Assembly: GCA_017694495.1 (NCBI GenBank)
Contig: JADIMU010000053.1
Span: 1-41,502 of the forward strand
Source of the DNA: Candidatus Aphodenecus pullistercoris
GTDB taxonomy: Bacteria > Spirochaetota > Spirochaetia > Sphaerochaetales > Sphaerochaetaceae
Direction: 5' to 3'
Length of the DNA: 41,502 nt
Part shown: piece after piece, positions 38,790 to 41,502 of the stretch
Layout: each line of letters starts with the position of its first letter
How positions within the stretch are numbered: the stretch's first letter is position 1
Program-made: the position numbers and the translations under genes
The notes under the pieces: generated by a model
Databases searched by the model: none
The model's input: only the letters and a program-made list of their open reading frames with translations
Told to the model about the DNA's origin: nothing

Positions 38790-39934
38790 CAGAAGAAGAG
38801 GGCCGGGTCGAGCTGGATGCCACCCTGCTCGATCCTGAAGTAGAGGGTCGGTCTTCCGAAGGGCGAGCTTGTTCCAATGGTTCCGATGACCTGGCCGGAA
38901 GAGACCTCGTCTCCGACGGAGGCGCTGACCGTCTCAAGTCCGGCGTAGGTCGTCTTGTAGCCCTCCTCGTGCTGGATTACGAGGGTGCGTCCCATCTGGC
39001 TGTCGCGCTGGGCGTCGACGACGACACCGTCTGCGGCCGCCATGACGGGACTGCCGGCGTTGGCCGTCATCAGGATGCCCCTGACCTCGAAGTTGTTGAA
39101 GTAGGTTCCGTTCGTGGCGTAGACGGTGCCCTCAAGAGGCCGTGAGAAGGTCAGTGAGACGGCCTGCAGGCTGGTCTCCTCCTGGGCCGGCTCCTGCGGG
39201 ATGAAGAGCTCCTGCCCCACCCTTATGTTCTCGCTGTCCAGACCGTTGATGTCCATCAGTGTCTGCCAGCCGAGGCTGGGGGAGAAGCGCTGCGCGATCG
39301 TGGAGAGCATGTCGCCCTCCTGGACAGTATAGAGGCGGCCGTCCATGTTGGGGATCTGGAGAGAGACGCCCGGCTGGATGGCAGTGAGGTTGCGAATGCG
39401 GTTGACGGAGATCAGCGTGTCGACATCGCGTCCGTAGCTGGCCGCGATCGACTGGAGGTCCTCGCCCTCCTGGACAGTATGCGTCAGGTAGACGAGCCTG
39501 TCGGTGTCGTTGAAGGAGGCGAGCTCCTGTGCGCTCATGAGGTCGACGGCCGTCGTGCGGACAGTGTCGGCGGGGCGCAGCGTGGAGGCCGTGACTGTGG
39601 CTGCAGGCTCCTCTTCGACGACAGGAGCGGCGGCTTCTGGTGTGGCGACCACTTCAGGTGCGGATTCGGCTTCCTGAGCCTCGGCCACAGTGGCTGGCGC
39701 CGTGCCCTCCTCCTGCCTCGCGATCACTTCGGGCTCGCGGACAGTGACGCTCACGCTTTCGGCATCCTCAGCTTCTGCTGTTGGAGCCGGGGCGGGATTC
39801 ATGATGAGGATCACCAGGACTATTATCGCGCAGATGAGGACGCCGAGGACTGCTATGAGGCCGACTCTGGCACCACCAGCCTTCCTTCTCGGCCTCTCGG
39901 GGCCAATCATGTCGTCATAAGATTCACGTCCCAT
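38789..39934 (-). CDS. Membrane-anchored LysM/degenerate M23 (LytM) factor
   Basis: A 381-residue protein with a short cytoplasmic N-terminus, one membrane span (24-45) and an Ala/Glu/Pro-rich linker (50-120). Two LysM peptidoglycan-binding domains follow (about 152-196 and 202-246), then a C-terminal M23 domain (about 285-375). The M23 metal ligands are gone: the H/D of HxGxD is replaced (EVRGILM), the TYxHL position reads TYAGLE, and HLHF reads TLYF. It therefore cannot be a normal zinc endopeptidase and resembles EnvC/NlpD-type amidase activators. GAGGTGAGG serves the ATG at 39934; the longer frame would run into the ftsI region. It is divergent from ftsI by 38 bases and overlaps the NlpC/P60 gene. 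Confidence 0.87.
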   Translation of the reverse strand: MGRESYDDMIGPERPRRKAGGARVGLIAVLGVLICAIIVLVILIMNPAPAPTAEAEDAESVSVTVREPEVIARQEEGTAPATVAEAQEAESAPEVVATPEAAAPVVEEEPAATVTASTLRPADTVRTTAVDLMSAQELASFNDTDRLVYLTHTVQEGEDLQSIAASYGRDVDTLISVNRIRNLTAIQPGVSLQIPNMDGRLYTVQEGDMLSTIAQRFSPSLGWQTLMDINGLDSENIRVGQELFIPQEPAQEETSLQAVSLTFSRPLEGTVYATNGTYFNNFEVRGILMTANAGSPVMAAADGVVVDAQRDSQMGRTLVIQHEEGYKTTYAGLETVSASVGDEVSSGQVIGTIGTSSPFGRPTLYFRIEQGGIQLDPALFF

Positions 39935-39935
39935 A

Positions 39936-39964
39936 TTCCTCACCTCGCCTTTGTCAAATATAAT
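39936..39964 (+). promoter_or_regulatory. Putative promoter of ftsI
   Basis: A consensus TATAAT (39959-39964) lies eight bases before the ftsI ATG. The -35 (TTCCTC with a 17-base spacer) is weak and overlaps the ribosome site of the divergent gene. Confidence 0.5.
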
Positions 39965-39984
39965 ACCATGCCATGGCGCAAGAA
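39957..39984 (-). promoter_or_regulatory. Putative promoter of the LytM-factor operon
   Basis: On the minus strand TTCTTG, a 16-base spacer and TATATT (39957-39962). The -10 overlaps the ftsI TATAAT on the other strand (AATATAAT), the same geometry as at smc/rnhB. Confidence 0.4.
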
Positions 39985-41502
39985 TCCAGAAACAGGACCC
40001 CTCTGATCTACCTGGGCGTGGCAGTCTTCCTTTTTCTCCTTTTCGCAGTGAGGATAGCATACTTGGTCATCGTTGAGAAGGACGGAAGCCGGGACTACCA
40101 GGACCCGGTCGTCGCCCATACCGTCGTGCGCGGCACGATAAGCGACCGCAACGGCCAGGTGCTGGCGAGCCAGACGGGCAAGTGGGCGCTCTACTTCCGC
40201 CTGAGCGTCATGGATGACATCAACCAGGCGGCCATGGTCGTCTCACCCCACATAGGCATGGGCGTCGACGAGATCCTCGCCCAGGCGGGGAAGTACACGA
40301 CCTACGCCCTGATCAAGGACAATCTGACGATGGACGAGGCTTCTTCCCTCACAAACGCGATAGAAGAGGCCGGAATGCAGAACTGCATCAACGTCGACAA
40401 GAGGGAGGGACGCAGCTACGCTTCGCTCTTCCATGCGTGCCAGCTCATCGGCTTCGTCAACCGCGAGGGAGTGGGCTCCGAAGGTATTGAGTACCAGTAC
40501 GACGACATCCTCTCCCCCTACCCGGGCCTCGGCGAGGAGGTCACATACGGCGACGACATCACGCTGACGCTCGACATGGGCATCCAGTACCTCGTCGACG
40601 TCGAAGTCCAGAACATCGCATACGAGCACGATCCCGACTACATCATGGCCCTCGTAGCCGACGCCTCCACAGGCGAGGTCCTCGCCATGTCCAGCTACCC
40701 CTGGTACGACCTGAACCACTACAACGTCTCGACGGCCGACGAGAGGCTGAACCGCACACTGGCCTACAACTACGAACCGGGATCCGTCTTCAAGATCTTC
40801 ACCCTCGCCAAGTGCATCGAGGAGGGCATCGACGTCACGACACCCTTCGTGTGCGACGGAAGCGAGACCTTCACAGTCGACGGCTCGACCTTCACGATCT
40901 CATGCCACACGAGCCACGGCGAGGTTGATGGACGTGGCATGATCGCACAAAGCTGCAACGGCGCCATAGCAAACTGGTGCCTCCAGCTGTCAGACGAGGA
41001 TTTCTACGACTATCTGAGGCTGCTCGGCTTCGGCTCACGTCCCGACCTCGCCCTGCCTGCAGTCAGCTCAGGCTTTCTCGCACCACCTTCCGCCTGGAGC
41101 GCGAGGAGCAAGGCGACGATCGCCTTCGGCCAGGAGATAGGCGTGAACGCATTGCAGATCGTCTGTGCCGCCACCGCCCTGGCCAACGGCGGACTCGAGA
41201 TGCCGCTGTCGGTGGTCAAGGAGATCCGGGAGCCGGATGGAACTGTAGTGTATCAGAATGGAGATGGGATTGAGGGACGGCGTGTCATGGACGCCAGGAC
41301 GGCGGCCACCATCATCGACTACATGGAGAGCGCCGTGGCTGAAGGCACTGCCGTGAAGGCGGGACTGGACAATGTGCGCGTCGCGGCCAAGACGGGAACC
41401 GCCGAGATTATAAACCCTGAGACGGGAAGCTACGCCGACGGCACGAACCTGGCGAGCACGCTTGCCATCGTGCCGGCCGACAGTCCACGCTACGTGGTCT
41501 AC
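39973..41502 (+). CDS. ftsI: Penicillin-binding protein, FtsI/PBP3-like transpeptidase (cut by window edge)
   Basis: The first 510 residues of a class B penicillin-binding protein that cross-links septal peptidoglycan. A cytoplasmic tail is followed by one membrane span (10-34) and the pedestal domain with VRGTISDRNGQVLA. The transpeptidase then has SxxK at 271-274 (EPGSVFKIF), SxN at 327-329 (QSCNG) and KTG at 473-475 (AAKTGTAE). The pattern and length fit FtsI better than the elongation PBP2. Its stop lies outside. The ATG at 39973 has no Shine-Dalgarno; TATAAT eight bases upstream suggests a leaderless mRNA. The neighbouring divergent LytM factor and amidase-like gene fit a cell-division context. 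Confidence 0.9.
   Translation, partial: MAQESRNRTPLIYLGVAVFLFLLFAVRIAYLVIVEKDGSRDYQDPVVAHTVVRGTISDRNGQVLASQTGKWALYFRLSVMDDINQAAMVVSPHIGMGVDEILAQAGKYTTYALIKDNLTMDEASSLTNAIEEAGMQNCINVDKREGRSYASLFHACQLIGFVNREGVGSEGIEYQYDDILSPYPGLGEEVTYGDDITLTLDMGIQYLVDVEVQNIAYEHDPDYIMALVADASTGEVLAMSSYPWYDLNHYNVSTADERLNRTLAYNYEPGSVFKIFTLAKCIEEGIDVTTPFVCDGSETFTVDGSTFTISCHTSHGEVDGRGMIAQSCNGAIANWCLQLSDEDFYDYLRLLGFGSRPDLALPAVSSGFLAPPSAWSARSKATIAFGQEIGVNALQIVCAATALANGGLEMPLSVVKEIREPDGTVVYQNGDGIEGRRVMDARTAATIIDYMESAVAEGTAVKAGLDNVRVAAKTGTAEIINPETGSYADGTNLASTLAIVPADSPRYVVY

Noticed and set aside
1-41502. CRISPR arrays, insertion sequences, integrases, prophage or toxin-antitoxin pairs
   Set aside because: Looked for on both strands. 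There are no regularly spaced repeats, transposase motifs, terminal repeats or paired small toxin genes; tRNAs show no adjoining integrase or duplicated 3' end.

Overview
This is a chromosomal, GC-rich, housekeeping-dense window that reads as a spirochaete of the Treponema/Sphaerochaeta type. The main evidence is a PUR-domain protein closely resembling Borrelia BpuR beside smc and rnhB, and a soluble NtrB/NtrC pair (Hk2/Rrp2-like) between a delta-prime gene and dinG with cvpA and murG just upstream. I recall both neighbourhoods from Borrelia; I could not check them here. Codons end mostly in G or C. I see no insertion sequence, prophage, CRISPR array or integration scar, and no gene-free stretch reaches 300 bases.

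Layout. 1-3302: smc (cut by the left edge), rnhB, a ZIP metal transporter and bpuR. 3457-10352: tRNA-Gly, an M29-peptidase-like protein, then permease - DUF917 - hydantoinase/oxoprolinase joined by ATGA overlaps and facing a PucR-type regulator; this is the most clearly accessory and least understood locus. 10397-13063: coaX and a YbiT-like ABC-F ATPase downstream of tRNA-Gln and tRNA-Glu. 13187-14959: two small unknown proteins around tsaD, then tRNA-Thr. 15077-19101: a DUF368 lipid-carrier transporter, a NimA-like flavoprotein, tldD and pmbA in one overlapping operon. 19197-22447: a large lipoprotein and an outer-membrane barrel protein, both of unknown role. 22573-27834: an XRE regulator, ppdK, a compact sigma-70 factor, an unknown protein and an orphan groES. 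27889-34199: cvpA - delta-prime - histidine kinase - sigma-54 activator - dinG, all overlapping. 34335-41502: murG and secA (divergent), an NlpC/P60 lipoprotein, a degenerate LytM factor and ftsI (cut by the right edge).

Across the window, many single-copy envelope genes (murG, secA, ftsI, the DUF368 transporter) and the XRE gene lack a Shine-Dalgarno sequence and have a -10-like hexamer 6-8 bases before the start codon, which suggests leaderless mRNAs. Many -10 hexamers are preceded by GC, giving GCTATNTT. Two protein genes sit directly behind the intrinsic terminator of a co-oriented tRNA, so they may depend on read-through. No strong candidate for an entirely new defence or mobile system was found. 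The best leads for undescribed biology are the 3.5-10.4 kb hydantoinase-type locus, the lipoprotein/barrel pair, the asymmetric ABC-F protein and the leaderless/read-through expression pattern. All family assignments are from reading the translated sequence; no database search was run.
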